Assembly: GCA_003260075.1 (NCBI GenBank)
Contig: QLIY01000179.1
Span: 1 to 64,000, forward strand
Length of the DNA stretch: 64,000 nucleotides
Direction: 5' to 3'
Source: Phallusia mammillata
Taxonomy: Eukaryota > Chordata > Ascidiacea > Phlebobranchia > Ascidiidae
Made by a program: the position numbers and the translations under genes. The notes beneath the pieces were generated by a model. The model saw only the letters and a list, made by a program, of their open reading frames with translations. It was not told where the DNA came from and made no database searches. Every line of letters begins with the position of its first letter. Position 1 is the first letter of the stretch. Positions 49,001-60,400 of this stretch are shown one piece after another.

Positions 49001-51185
49001 ACACCAGCCCACGCGCTTTTGCCGGGATTTTTTGCTAACATTGTGTTATTTTTCTTTCAGTATATTTTCCGCTGTTTCAAGACCCTAAATATTCTGCTTG
49101 GGCCGACTTTAAAGCAATCGGACAATAGCATATATGCACACTAATATTCACACAATATTGAAACTAATAAAACTTATGCATTGCTGTTCAAACTAACCTG
49201 TTAAATACGACGACCTTTTGAGTTTTTTTTGTATCCTTAACTGTCAATTCAAACATGTACTTCCAAAGAGAAACGCTCTCAGAATGTTTAAACAGTGAGT
49301 TCTGACATATAATATGACATAATCCAAGTAATGAATAAATGATCAATACAATACGCAAACCACCTAATCATATTGGCTTCAAGGTTTTTTAAATATCACC
49401 CTTGCGATTTGCAGTACGAATATTTTGTCTGGCAATTCAATTAAGATTTTGTTTAAACAAAGCGTAAAAAAGTTTGAAGTTTGAGTGATACTGAGTTTGT
49501 TTTTATTGTTTACTTACTGAGCAAATACGGTTAAAAACTTTGAGGTAAATATTGACATGCCGGAAAATATCCGTGTCTACAGGAAGTTTTCTCTCGAATC
49601 TGGGCTGTGTATTGACGAATTTTTGATTAATGTTTGTGCCTTGTTTGCGTTGCTACAGAAAAGAAAATTTAATTTTTTGAAATTTTCTGGGCGAAAGCCA
49701 GTTCTACGGAAGAGCGTCTTGATTGATTTCGTCCGGTCATTAAAAATGCTAAATAAACACATTTTTTCAAGTCATATCCGGAGATCAATATAACAAGGGA
49801 ACATTGATGGCGACCAACACACCTTGGAGTTGTTGTCATATTGCGCGTAGAGTTGGTTGGTTCAACCAATTTGAGTTCTTAAGAACTCTTCAATTGAAAT
49901 TCAATTGAAGTTGGCTTGTATGTTAGCTCCTATTTTATCGATTCGCTTGGAGTCTTTGGGATGTTAAGTAGCAAAAGTCAAAAAAATGATTAAAAAAGAA
50001 AACGAAATAAAACGCGCCGTGAAACCACTGTACTGTATAGCTGAAGTCCTATTATGTACCAGTGAAACACAATTTTGTATAACCATCGTAATTCCATGAT
50101 CGTTTGTCACTAACCATGAACAGGTTAAGAGTGCTCCCGTCAGACACGAAAGAGATGCCTTAGTTTACAAAAGCGGTTCCACCTGGAGCAACAACGTAAC
50201 ACATCAACTATTAATACATTGTCTTGAATTCGTCACATACTGTCATCACATCGTAAGTACCATTTTCGGTTCCGACAGAGTTTACATAAGCGATTCCCGC
50301 GGATGCCTTCAAGGACACTTGATAGTTATGAGAAATTCCGCTTCATTTCATGACTACGTGTGGAAAGCGGTTTAAGCGTAGGCGACGTGGGAACCTGAGC
50401 GCCGGGTTTGTATCAGCAATATTTTTGTAACTCATGATAAAAACGTTTTGGGGATATTTTCGTGAAAATTAGTGAGGATGTAACTTTCCATAGCACGTTA
50501 TGAATCTAAATATCCAAACGCCGTTGTCTTGTGAAGATGTGAGACATTTCAAGGCAGTAAAAAGTTTGCTAAAAAAAAGAAACATCTGTTTCGCAAATGA
50601 AAACAAGTTCGCTATGGTTGTGCACATGCGGGTGGCACACTTGGTTGCAAACGCCCTTTACCTCTTTACGTTGTTCACTCTGCTGTCTGCCAGAGTTACA
50701 AAAAAATCTGTTTCAGTCGGTTGTGAATGTTTTAGGGCGTAACTGTCCAGACAGTAGCTGACAATCAAAAGCACCGTACGTCTTGTTCCAATCGATCTCT
50801 GGCAAACATTTTCTACTTTATTCAAAATGACTCATGCCACTTTTCGACAGCGGCATGTGCCCATTAGTGGGGTCTCACTTTTCACAAAGCGACACGCGAC
50901 ACCGTTTCAAATCGCCGGCACGCGACATACAAGCACGCAGGGGTCTGCGAATGCTAGCCATCCCATGGGCGTGAAAGTATTGGCAACATGCGAGGCTCTG
51001 TAGAACTGTCATTGGCCACTTAGCCTCGATTATGAGTTGTTACCTTTAAGTGCTGGGTGGTCGGTTCAGGCTAAAACAAAGGACAGAACCGAATTTGTAA
51101 TGTAAGTTAATTATAAACCAGTGGTTTCTTCTTTTGTAATTTTTCTACAAGCTCCCGGAGTTTTTTAAAACTGAACTTGTATCTC
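46056..51185. other. Intergenic stretch without recognisable gene
   Basis: Short frames only. A 120-codon frame at 48726-49088 (+) contains a hydrophobic stretch but no recognised family, and no supported splice sites connect it to others. A degenerate X-box-like word (GTTGTCATAGCGAC) lies at about 46655. Confidence 0.45.
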
Positions 51186-51193
51186 AGCTAAAC

Positions 51194-51410
51194 CAGTGGT
51201 CGGCAACCGCCGGTCCGCGAGGAGTTCGTTACCGGGCCGTATAATTTTTCAGGTTTAATGCTAAAAAACATTTTGCGCATATATCCCGGAGATAATAAAC
51301 TAATTTAAGCGTTTTTATTGCCAAATATTTGTAGTTTCTTGAATACCGGTCCGCGATAAAATTTTAGTTTCAAAAACGGGCCGCAGTGCAAAAAAGGTTG
51401 CCGACCCTTG
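51194..51410. mobile_element. Non-autonomous hAT element (217 bp)
   Basis: Left end CAGTGGTCGGCAACC, right end the reverse complement of CAAGGGTCGGCAACC. Perfect 8-bp target duplication AGCTAAAC at 51186-51193 and 51411-51418. Subterminal 'cggtccgcga' and 'gggccgcagtg' words are typical of this hAT group. Confidence 0.92.
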
Positions 51411-51545
51411 AGCTAAACGATATGTTAACAACTAAAAGTTAACAGAAGCTATTTACTCCATGCAAACGTTTTCCTACAATAACATGGATTATTAACACCC
51501 ATGTAAGAAGGAACAATTGTCACACATATTTATGAAATTATAGAA

Positions 51546-51749
51546 CAGTGGTTCTCAACCTTTCATGCACCGTGGCCCCCTAAAAGTAACTTTTGGACAA
51601 ATAGTGTGGAAAATAGTCGATTAAATTAGGAAATTAAATCATTTGCAACACACACCTAATTCTGAGCATTATAAAAGAAAATGGCTCACTGACTTTTAGT
51701 GGATGTTTATAGTGAGTCTAAACCCGTAGCCCCTCGGAATGCAGCTCTG
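51546..51749. mobile_element. Probable decayed hAT element
   Basis: Clear left end CAGTGGTTCTCAACC followed by 'gtggccccct'. The right end is taken at GCAGCTCTG because the flanks TTATAGAA and TATTAGAA resemble each other, but the inverted repeat there is poor. Confidence 0.4.
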
Positions 51750-52821
51750 TATTAGAACATACTTCGTTATGCCACAAAGAAAACTAAACCATATTTATCA
51801 GACCGTGCGTTAATTTTTTGGCATTGTTACTCAAAGTAAATTGCTTGGCGCAGGAAAACCATTCGCAAAATTTGCATTCATGCGATCCTACGATCTGAAA
51901 TCGCATAAGATTACAAAAATACCCTTAGCTTTTGACAAAAAATCGTTAACTGTTGTGCAGGGAGGGCAAGCAAAACCTCAAACGAAAACCTTTGTGAATT
52001 GCCACTGGCTGTAACACAGATTTATGTCTTCATGAAATAATAGTTATTTTATATATTTTATTATAAAGCAACATCGAACACAAACAGCGGTGCATACAGT
52101 GACGAGCTATAAGAATACCGTGGAACTTTCGTGCGTCATCAACACATGATGTCAGCATAACACATTGGGAAAAAAGTGAAGAGCAATAAAAATAAAAGCA
52201 CCATTTACATCAAAAAGAGGAAAAAACGAAAAAAGGCAGAGTAAGAGCTCTGTGGGGTGCTTCAGCCATTTTGATTTTAGTAAAAAGTATCGGCGCAAAA
52301 TATTTTGTTTTGTAAAGCGCCGTAACCAGCTCTGATTTTGTTTTAAAACACAGTGGCTTATTCCAAAGAAGTTTAATAAATTGCAGTAGTTAACATAAGT
52401 AAGGAATAGTCATAAACTTGACCCCACAATTTGGTAGCAACTATAGATAGGCAGTAAAATGTCATGAAACCGGTGAATGACTCCACATTTTGAAACAATA
52501 TTATGTGTGATAACAGTTAACCCAATATATGTCGAAACGGAGAAAGGGAAAAAAACAGGCTTGGAAAATAAACTTCTTTATAACGTAGGAAAATAAACTC
52601 TGTTCTATAGGGAAATAAGGAAAAATAATTGAAAACTTTTCGAAAATTCCATAAGTGGTGAGACACAATGATTTAACGCGATTTCTACTTAAAATATGCT
52701 GACCCAGACGAGCGCAATGAACTTTATAAGCGTAAAAAAACTAAAAAATAAATAATCTGCAAGTACCACACATAAAGTAATTCATATGATTGCATTACAA
52801 AAATGTTTTTTAACCGTTGCA
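51750..52821. other. Intergenic stretch downstream of paralogue B
   Basis: AT-rich, no coding signal. A minus-strand AATAAA lies at about 52057, some 760 bases past the stop of paralogue B, which may be its poly(A) signal if the 3' UTR is long. Confidence 0.35.
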
Positions 52822-55800
52822 TCAGATGCCGAAAATTGCTCCCCACACTCCATCTATGGGAAAAACGTAAACCTGTGGCTTCTTTTTCTTATTATTTCTT
52901 GAACGCCTTGGCAGCCTTGGTGTTTTAGTAGACAAAGCTTTTTTTGAGATAATTAAGTGGATCGAATTTTCCTTCACTTGCTGGAAACATTCCGTGGTGT
53001 TAAGAAGAATTTTGTAAGTTTCCCCCGAATTTTCGGCCTTGATTTTCTTTTTTCCTTTGCCTTTCAGCTGTTTTACGCCATCGAGGTTCCAAATTTGTAG
53101 GTTGTTTTGTACGTTTGCGTTCAGCGAAAAATTGGCTTTGTAGACTGCACAACAAAAAAGAAAGGCGTAAAAAACCTTAGCACGAAAAAACAACAACACA
53201 TTCAAACGCTTAAACCTTCTTATGTTGTATTGGACAAATTTTTTTTATAAAGCACACTTATCACGATTAATACTTACCAAAACTGCCCTTTTTCATAAAC
53301 TTTTTTAGTCCGGGAAGTGACACCTTTTTGCAGTCTGAAAAACAAAATCAAAGAACTTTTACCTTTTTGGAAACCCTGAGAAGAAACTATTTGAAAAACT
53401 ATTTTAAATTACATTTTATATAAACCCACATGCGTGCTTACAGCAGTGAGTAACGTACAGTTTAACACTGTTATTTAGAAAATATTCATGTAGATTTTAC
53501 CTGTGACAATGTTCCCATCCTTGCACATTTGTGTGTTTGAGTTATAAGCTCGACCTCTACAGCATCTGTAAATGTATTCAATTATATGTTACAAATAAAA
53601 AATATAGAAACAAAATGGCGATTTAAAAAATTGTTAGTATGTCGTGCTAGTTATAGGCAGACTCATCAAGTGAACAGCTTTTGTTCTCGAAAAGCTTACT
53701 TACATGCGTATTATCGCAAAAAAGTATTACAACACCCCCATTCTTAACTGATGAAATAGCAATCATTGTTACAAATTTCTTTTTTACCTTCCACCATCAT
53801 TTTCCGCAATTGATTCGTCAATTCCAGTATTACAACACGTCGCTAGTTCCGTGTAATAGTAGTTAGCCGCTTGGTGGCAACATTTTCTGCCCTCCCTCTT
53901 TGCTCCCCTAAGCTTTTCCCCACCGCAACAGAGGTCCCTGCCAGTGTGATAGATCTTGGGCTTAGTTTCTGTGCCACAAACCTCTTCATCCGTTTGTAAC
54001 TCTATTACTTTTCCATGACAAACCCGCTGTGATAAAAATGGCACTTTAAAATCATGTCTCCAAAAGTAAGCATATGGGTCATAATTTTGGTAAGATTTGC
54101 GTTACGTCACTAAAATTAATGTTACGTCGGGGGGGGGGAGATAAAAATGGCACTTTAAAATCATGTCTCCAAAAGTAAGCATATGCATTATAATTTTGGT
54201 AAGATTTGCGTTACGTCACTAAAATTAATGTTACGTCACGTCTTACCCTTATTCCGTTGTCTCCGACTGGACTGAATGAAATGTAATCGTCGCCAATTTT
54301 GCATGCTTCAGTGTGACTTGGCGAACTTTTTCTTACAGCTTGTAGGTTGCGATAACAAACTGTTGTGGTTCTGTTGTAACGTCCCCCGTTACAACATATT
54401 TCAGTACTGTTGTTGTATACCACCCCACCACATCTTGGCATGTTGTGTTCCTCTGTACATGCAATCAGAATACGTACATGTAAGATTGTTCTTCTTCCAA
54501 AATTAAGTTAATCTTTTTACAAGGTGTCTCGAAAACTACACCATTATCATCAAAAATGAAAAATGGAATTAACTATTCACGATTTCAATAAACCTACCAA
54601 TGCTGACAATATTTAGTTGGTCTTCACACATATGGGTCCTTGGATCAAAAACCAGGTCCACGCAGCACTCCTGATTCGCAACATGATGAAGGGTGTCAAG
54701 ACAGCAGGTGTGGGTGAGCTTGCTGTACGGTCGGTTATTGCAGCAACCGGTTTCACGATCAGTCAAATATGATCCGTTGCAACACTCTCCGTAGTATTCT
54801 GAGGTAATTTCATTTTGACATGAAACATTTAATTTTGTTTGGTATTTTACTTTTTACACATATCATATAGTACAGTGGCAAAATAGCATAGCTTTAAATT
54901 GGCCGTAATCACACGAGAAACAACACTATACACACCTTTGTCGTACACATTTCCTCGAAATCGGTCAACCATGCAGCACTCTTGTGTTCGGTCATCAAAC
55001 ACTGCAGTTCTTCCACACATGTACTCGTACAAGTTTGCTCGAGTTCTTACAACTTTATTGTCGCAAACTTGGGTATGCGTGTCATAAATCTTTCCCGATC
55101 CTGCAAGCAAAAGTTTAAAAAATGATGATACCCGCATCCAACAGATAGGCCTTGTATGCTTTGTCCAAGCGATAGCAGCGAGTTTTACATCGGGCTGTGC
55201 ATACAATACTCGTACTTTAAAACTAACAAAGGAGTCACCCAGCTTGTTGCTTGATAGATAAAGATTAATGCACATTATGGCAATATATTTAAACATATAC
55301 GTTTTACACGCATTGAATACTTTCTTACCGTCACAGCAATCAAATCCGACTCCAGCTGCTGTGTTTAAAACGTGTTGACCGATTCTTTCATCATAGCAAC
55401 ATTTCATTTGTTTTTCCGCACACAAAAACGGATTGTTTTCAGAATCCACACAAACGCTACCAATGCATCGATTTGTTGGGGTGCGTGATGATTCGACGAA
55501 AAAAACTGAAAAAGACCAGACTGTTGAACTTGGACTAAGTCTGCACTGATTTAAACCGGTTAAAACGAGGTGCTGCCCCTATCGGGAAAGCCCAGTCGCT
55601 TTTGAAGTTTCTTGCTTACATAGTATTTCTGCTTTTTGTCAATTTTTTAGTGTACACCTGTACGCCATGACCATCAATGCCTAGCGCTGCATGCCCAAAG
55701 TTCGTGCAATCGTGTACAAGCACGTTTTTCGTCGTCTTTAATTGCCGTTTGGAGAACCGTTTCACAAAACTAAATTGATGCAACAGTAGCGCAATCACCA

Positions 55801-56009
55801 GCTGCCAACGCATTTCCAAACAACGAACAGAAACGTGGTCGCTCAGTCTAAAATGTCCAGTGCAAACAACCTAAATTATCTAACAGTTTGGTTCCTTCAT
55901 AATCGCTTAAAAGGAGTGCAAACTCTGCTTAAAGGGGGCGCAAGGATAGGGCCTAAGCATTATACGCACCTAAAGATAAAGTCACCAACAGAAACACTTC
56001 AATATTCAT
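52822..56009 (-). CDS. Secreted galaxin-like cysteine-rich protein with NTR-like C-terminus (paralogue B)
   Basis: Nine exons: 55970-56009, 55329-55505, 54936-55100, 54598-54798, 54247-54452, 53788-54026, 53501-53565, 53278-53334 and 52822-53144. They sum to 1473 nt, 490 residues plus stop, all phases matching. The signal peptide is split over exons 1-2 (MNIEVFLLVTLSL, VFFVESS). Exon 2 has RCIGSVC...CAEKQMKCC, matching paralogue A. Galaxin-like di-cysteine repeats follow (CCMVDRFRGNVYDK, CCNGSYLTDRETGCC, CCVDLVFDPRTHMC, CCNGGRYNRTTTVC, CCRGRAYNSNTQMC). The final part resembles an NTR/C345C module (VYKANFSLN, then TECFQQVKENSIHLIISKKA and a basic run). Probably an extracellular matrix or biomineral-type protein. 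The family assignment rests on repeat pattern only. Confidence 0.85.
54031..54238. repeat. Duplicated 0.1-kb intronic segment joined by ten G
   Basis: 54031-54128 and 54139-54238 are near-identical, with ten G (54129-54138) between them. Lies in the intron between the 54247 and 53788 exons of paralogue B; no coding effect. Confidence 0.8.
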
Positions 56010-57490
56010 CGTAGTTGTCAGAACTTTTCTTCTTTGTGAGTTGCTTTTTAGGGTTCACACTGTTCACCTTAGCTGATTATAATGATCTGTACGGAAGAAC
56101 GTTTGGAAATGTTTATAAAGGTCCATGCTTTTTTTCTTCAGGTCAGAATCTGGGGTTTTACGCCATGACGTTACTTAGGTTGCATCACGGATTCACGGTG
56201 TACCACGCAACAGGCGCCGCTTTTTACTTGGGCGACGCAAAACGTTTTTGCACACTTGTTTCTTTTTTTTACCCCACGAGCAAGCGTCAAGAAAAAAGGC
56301 AACGCGTACGCCATTGTAGAAAGCCGACTCATTTGGCCTCGCCGGTCATAGCGATCGTTTGCCTGTTTTTTTGTTTTATTGATGGTTTTAGACATAGAAT
56401 TCTTTCATTATACATTTTGAAATGTCTGGTTTTTATGGAAGTTTTAAAGTTAAGATTTTTTCCAAAGATATAATAGTTTAATTTAATAGAAAAGTTGAGT
56501 CAAGCTGCAGGTGGCAGCCATGTTAATTATTAGTCTAAGCCACTCTTTACTGGGTATGGCGACGGAAAGGTGATTTTGCCAAAGTAATTACGTTTTAAAA
56601 TCAAGTCGGCTTCTATCAATTCATTACAAGGATGTGCAATGCAAAACAATTTGTTCAGAATTTAGATGTAGCTTTCAATAAACAGGGTTTCATGCTGATT
56701 GCAATAGTTACAAATGTAAAAATCACATATTTTTTTGATTCTAAAACTGATATCCTCAGATCCCTATAATAATACCCTTACAGTACTTATATTTTTTGCT
56801 TTTAAAATAAATGTTATTGTGTCAATAGTATACAGTGGTCTATCTCAGACAAACATTTAAGCTCAACAAATCATAAACTATAACACATTTCTTAAAGTAA
56901 GGCTACAATAAACCATGAACTTAATCATAAAATCATTTGATTATGTACACAATGTTCTGTTTTTTTTGTTCTTACATCATAAAACAAACTATTTTGCTAC
57001 TCTGTAAGTTGCTAAAAATAAGAGAAAAAGACCTAGCTAAAGTTGTTCAGAAATAAAGATTTTTTACATGACATGAAATATATACTCTACTATCAGTTCC
57101 TGTTCGAAATATCCCCATCAGGGAAAAATGTTTATTTAAGGTGTTTTTGAAGGTAATGTCCATCCCTTGTTGCAATCATTGATTTTTTGATGATTCATTG
57201 TTTTTTGACATGTAAAAGTTTGTTTAGAAATATGTAACAATGTGGTGAAAGATATTGGTACAACATTTTTAAAATGGCACCAATACCAACAGACAAAAGT
57301 GAGTTTGTGAGAACATAAATAATGTTGTTTGGTTTGCATTGGCAACATGTTAAAATTTCTAAAATTTTGTATTTTTTTGTTGGTTGGGCACTTTTTTATT
57401 TGATGTAAGTTATAAAATGCAACACTATTCGTTAAGTATATATGGTAGATGAACATTAAAACTAAATTAAAATTGTTCGTTTTACAAATC
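56010..57490. other. Divergent intergenic region between paralogue B and MED6
   Basis: A 152-codon plus-strand frame starts at 56015, six bases from the ATG of paralogue B, with hydrophobic segments but no recognised family. The stretch 56520-56570 carries GCCATGTT and ATGGCGAC, words typical of YY1-type promoters that overlap start codons, and is the likely MED6 promoter and first exon. The rest is AT-rich. Confidence 0.4.
56556..56569 (+). CDS. MED6: Candidate first exon of MED6 (phase does not fit)
   Basis: ATGGCGACGGAAAG followed by GTGATT would encode MATE, comparable with the short N-terminus before DNxLG/NNQLG in other MED6 proteins, and sits in a promoter-like context. Its length (14 nt) is one base too long for the phase of the 57499 exon, so either the sequence has an indel, a nearby different exon is used, or this is not the start. 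Confidence 0.3.
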
Positions 57491-57498
57491 TTTTGCAG

Positions 57499-60400
57499 AC
57501 AATCAATTGGGGTTGTCATGGCAAGACCCAGCATGGGTTCCACACCTCAGCAAGGAAAATGTACTCGATTACTTTTCAGAAAGGAGCAATCCGTTTTATG
57601 ACAGAACCTGCAACAATGAAACCATTAAAATGCAGAGACTGGGTCTGGAACATTTGGAGTAAGTGTAAATTTTGCATTTGCAAACATTAACAAAAATCAG
57701 TCCCTCTGCAATTGTTGATTGCGTCCAACGAATCATAACTTATACTGGATTTTTTTAGTGAGCTAATACACATTATTCCTAATTTCCTTTTTAGTAGTGT
57801 ACAATACAACACAGATTTTGTCTGGTCCACGCGACTCTCAACTAAAATATAACTCTTTGATACAAAAAATGTAGTTTGTACCCTGTTTAGTACAAAAACT
57901 ACTGATCTGTGATTAGGCCCTGGTGTGTAATGCAAGATTTTAAACAAATTTTGGTTTGAAACCTTGTACTTGTGCAAATTAGTTTTTTCAAGTACAAACC
58001 TAGTGCACAGTTTCCAAACTTAGCTCTCAAAATTAAAACACGAGGAATTATGTAGAAAAACTACCACTAATGATGATCCTTAAAGTGTTTGTGTACTGAA
58101 TGATGGTCCTTTTAATGTGTGTGTACTGAATGAACAACATAAGAATTAGAAACCAGTTGTCAACTCTGCTTCTCCATTGCTCCCTCTTGTGGTAGTGCTT
58201 TTTTTAAATTGGGCCAAATCACCGTTTCAAAAGGCTACTGATAACGGGGTATGGTTTTTAAGGATAGTTGAGACTTATTCTAGGAGTTCAAAAATGTAAC
58301 TTCGGTTTATGATTCATAAAGCGCATTTGGACTCGTTATAAGGTTACAAAACCATGGTTCGGTTCGGGTTCACTTCGTTTTGTTTTTAAGGGTTCGGGTT
58401 CGGTCCGGTTTTGAAAAATGTACATTTTCGGGTTCGGGTTTTGTTTGGGCAAATTGTCCGGTCCAAACAGGTTTGCGGTTTTTCAACCGGTTCAATTTTG
58501 GTTTTGATTTAATTCTACCCATTATCTACTTGGCCTTATCAAACTCCAAAATAATTTTGACCGTGCACTGTGGGGGGGGGGCACAAATATAAAACGGACT
58601 GCATTTTTTTCTGGTTCAGCTCCGGTTCGGGTCCAACGCCAAACAAAAAATAGGGTTCAACTCCGGTTCGGGTTTTTAGATAATCGTTATTAGCGGTTCG
58701 GGTTTAATGAAATTAACCGCTCAAACCGGTTCGTAGGTTCGAGTTCAGTTCCGGTTCGGCTTGTGATTAAATTGTAATGTTTATGTTGACTTGATCGTCG
58801 AGTTTTTTATTTGTTGTTTCCATAGAAACATGGTCGGCCTGGAGTATGTGTTGTTACATCACCAAACACCTATACTTTACGTCATTCGAAAACAACGACG
58901 ACAATCCCCAAAACAAGGTAAGTTGATCTCACCTAAGCCGTTTCACACGCCGAAGTTACATTGTTCATTGATAAAGTGGTATATATTGTTGTTTTGGTAT
59001 GCGCTTTTTAATCTATATTGAGTGATTAGTAATACGAAAATCTTCTGGTGAAAATATCTTTTGGGGTGAGGTCATACTTAAAAATTCCAATATTTTTGCT
59101 GATAAAGAAACTTCGCAAGGCCTCTTTGTGATTGTTTTTTTGCAACTTCGCTAAAATGCAGTTTGCCAAGTGCGCGAAGGCTAACCGATGTTCAACACTT
59201 CAGATACAAACTATTTGCTACTGGCAAACTTATGTACTTGCCACAATACGAAACAAGTGGCGGTAATTTGCAACAAGTATTTCGTACATGTTTACTTGTT
59301 GACGAAGTTGTGCAGCAAAAGCTTTTGGTTGCTGTATAGGAAACTTGTTTAGTTTCCATATTAGTTTCTTACTACTTCTCTCTACTCTCAGTGGCGACAG
59401 AAATGGCGTCACAACTGAAACTCGAAAACACTGTTTTACATCTTGCGATATAAGATTTAGTAGCGTCTATATTGGACCTCAGTATGATCAATTTATTTTA
59501 ATAGCTTTACGGATTCTATGTTATTCCGGGGGATCGAAGGTAGTTTTGTGACGTCACACACTGCGCAACTGTCACAAACACTTTCATTTGCTGTTGCGAT
59601 TGTAAGTGTTCCTGGGGGTGTGCGTAATAATCTACGGAAACAAAAAGTGGTAAACACCACGTTGCAACTGGTGTTACGTACATCTGTAGTTTCCTATTTC
59701 CGTCCGTTGTTCAATGTCAAAAATGGTGTTTTCTATCTGCGCTTTACGTTTTATGTTTCTTTAAATATTTGCTATACCAGATATAGTGACGACTCTATAC
59801 ATTTGCGGAAAACGATATTGATTTGCGGATGCGCGATATGCAACAATAGAAGTCTTTTGTTTAATTTCACGTATTTCGAGACTTGTTAAAATTATACAAG
59901 CCTGGAATTTTTGCATTTAGTTTTGAGACTGAAAGCATATGATACTATTTTGGATTTTGTCTATTATAATAAAACAGTTATAAATTGTCCTTGTCAATTT
60001 GCTTTGACAAAATAAAACGTTCTCGCTTTCGGACAAGCACGCACATTTCCCAAAGAAAATAAGTCCACCGAGAAAAGCGTAGTTTACCGAATCGTAAAAT
60101 TGGACATGTGCGATATGGCCACAATATTTTTTGTTGCAAACACTCAGATTTTACATTTCAACCTTCTCAAACCTTTGGTACGCGCCACTTGAATAGCAAC
60201 ATTGACGTCAATTGCTGTGGGTCACGTCACACAAACTTAGTTCCCATTATTTTGACATCTTAGTTTTACTTCACAACGGGGAGCATTATGAAATGACGCG
60301 ATTGCACATCATTACATGTGGTGAAATTTTGTGGAAATTCCTCAGCTTCGCTTTCAGTGTTTGCAAACTTGGTTTTCCAGATGGCGTTTATTTACCAAAT

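Noticed and set aside
48726-49088. 120-codon plus-strand frame with a hydrophobic stretch
   Set aside because: No family match, no splice or promoter support; length is within chance for this much non-coding DNA.
56015-56473. 152-codon plus-strand frame next to the start of paralogue B, with hydrophobic segments
   Set aside because: No recognised family, T-rich composition explains the hydrophobic residues, and it overlaps the promoter of paralogue B without supported promoter or poly(A) context.
58816-58829. GTTTCCATAGAAAC as an RFX site
   Set aside because: It is formed by the splice acceptor of a MED6 exon (CATAG|AAAC); the match is probably accidental.
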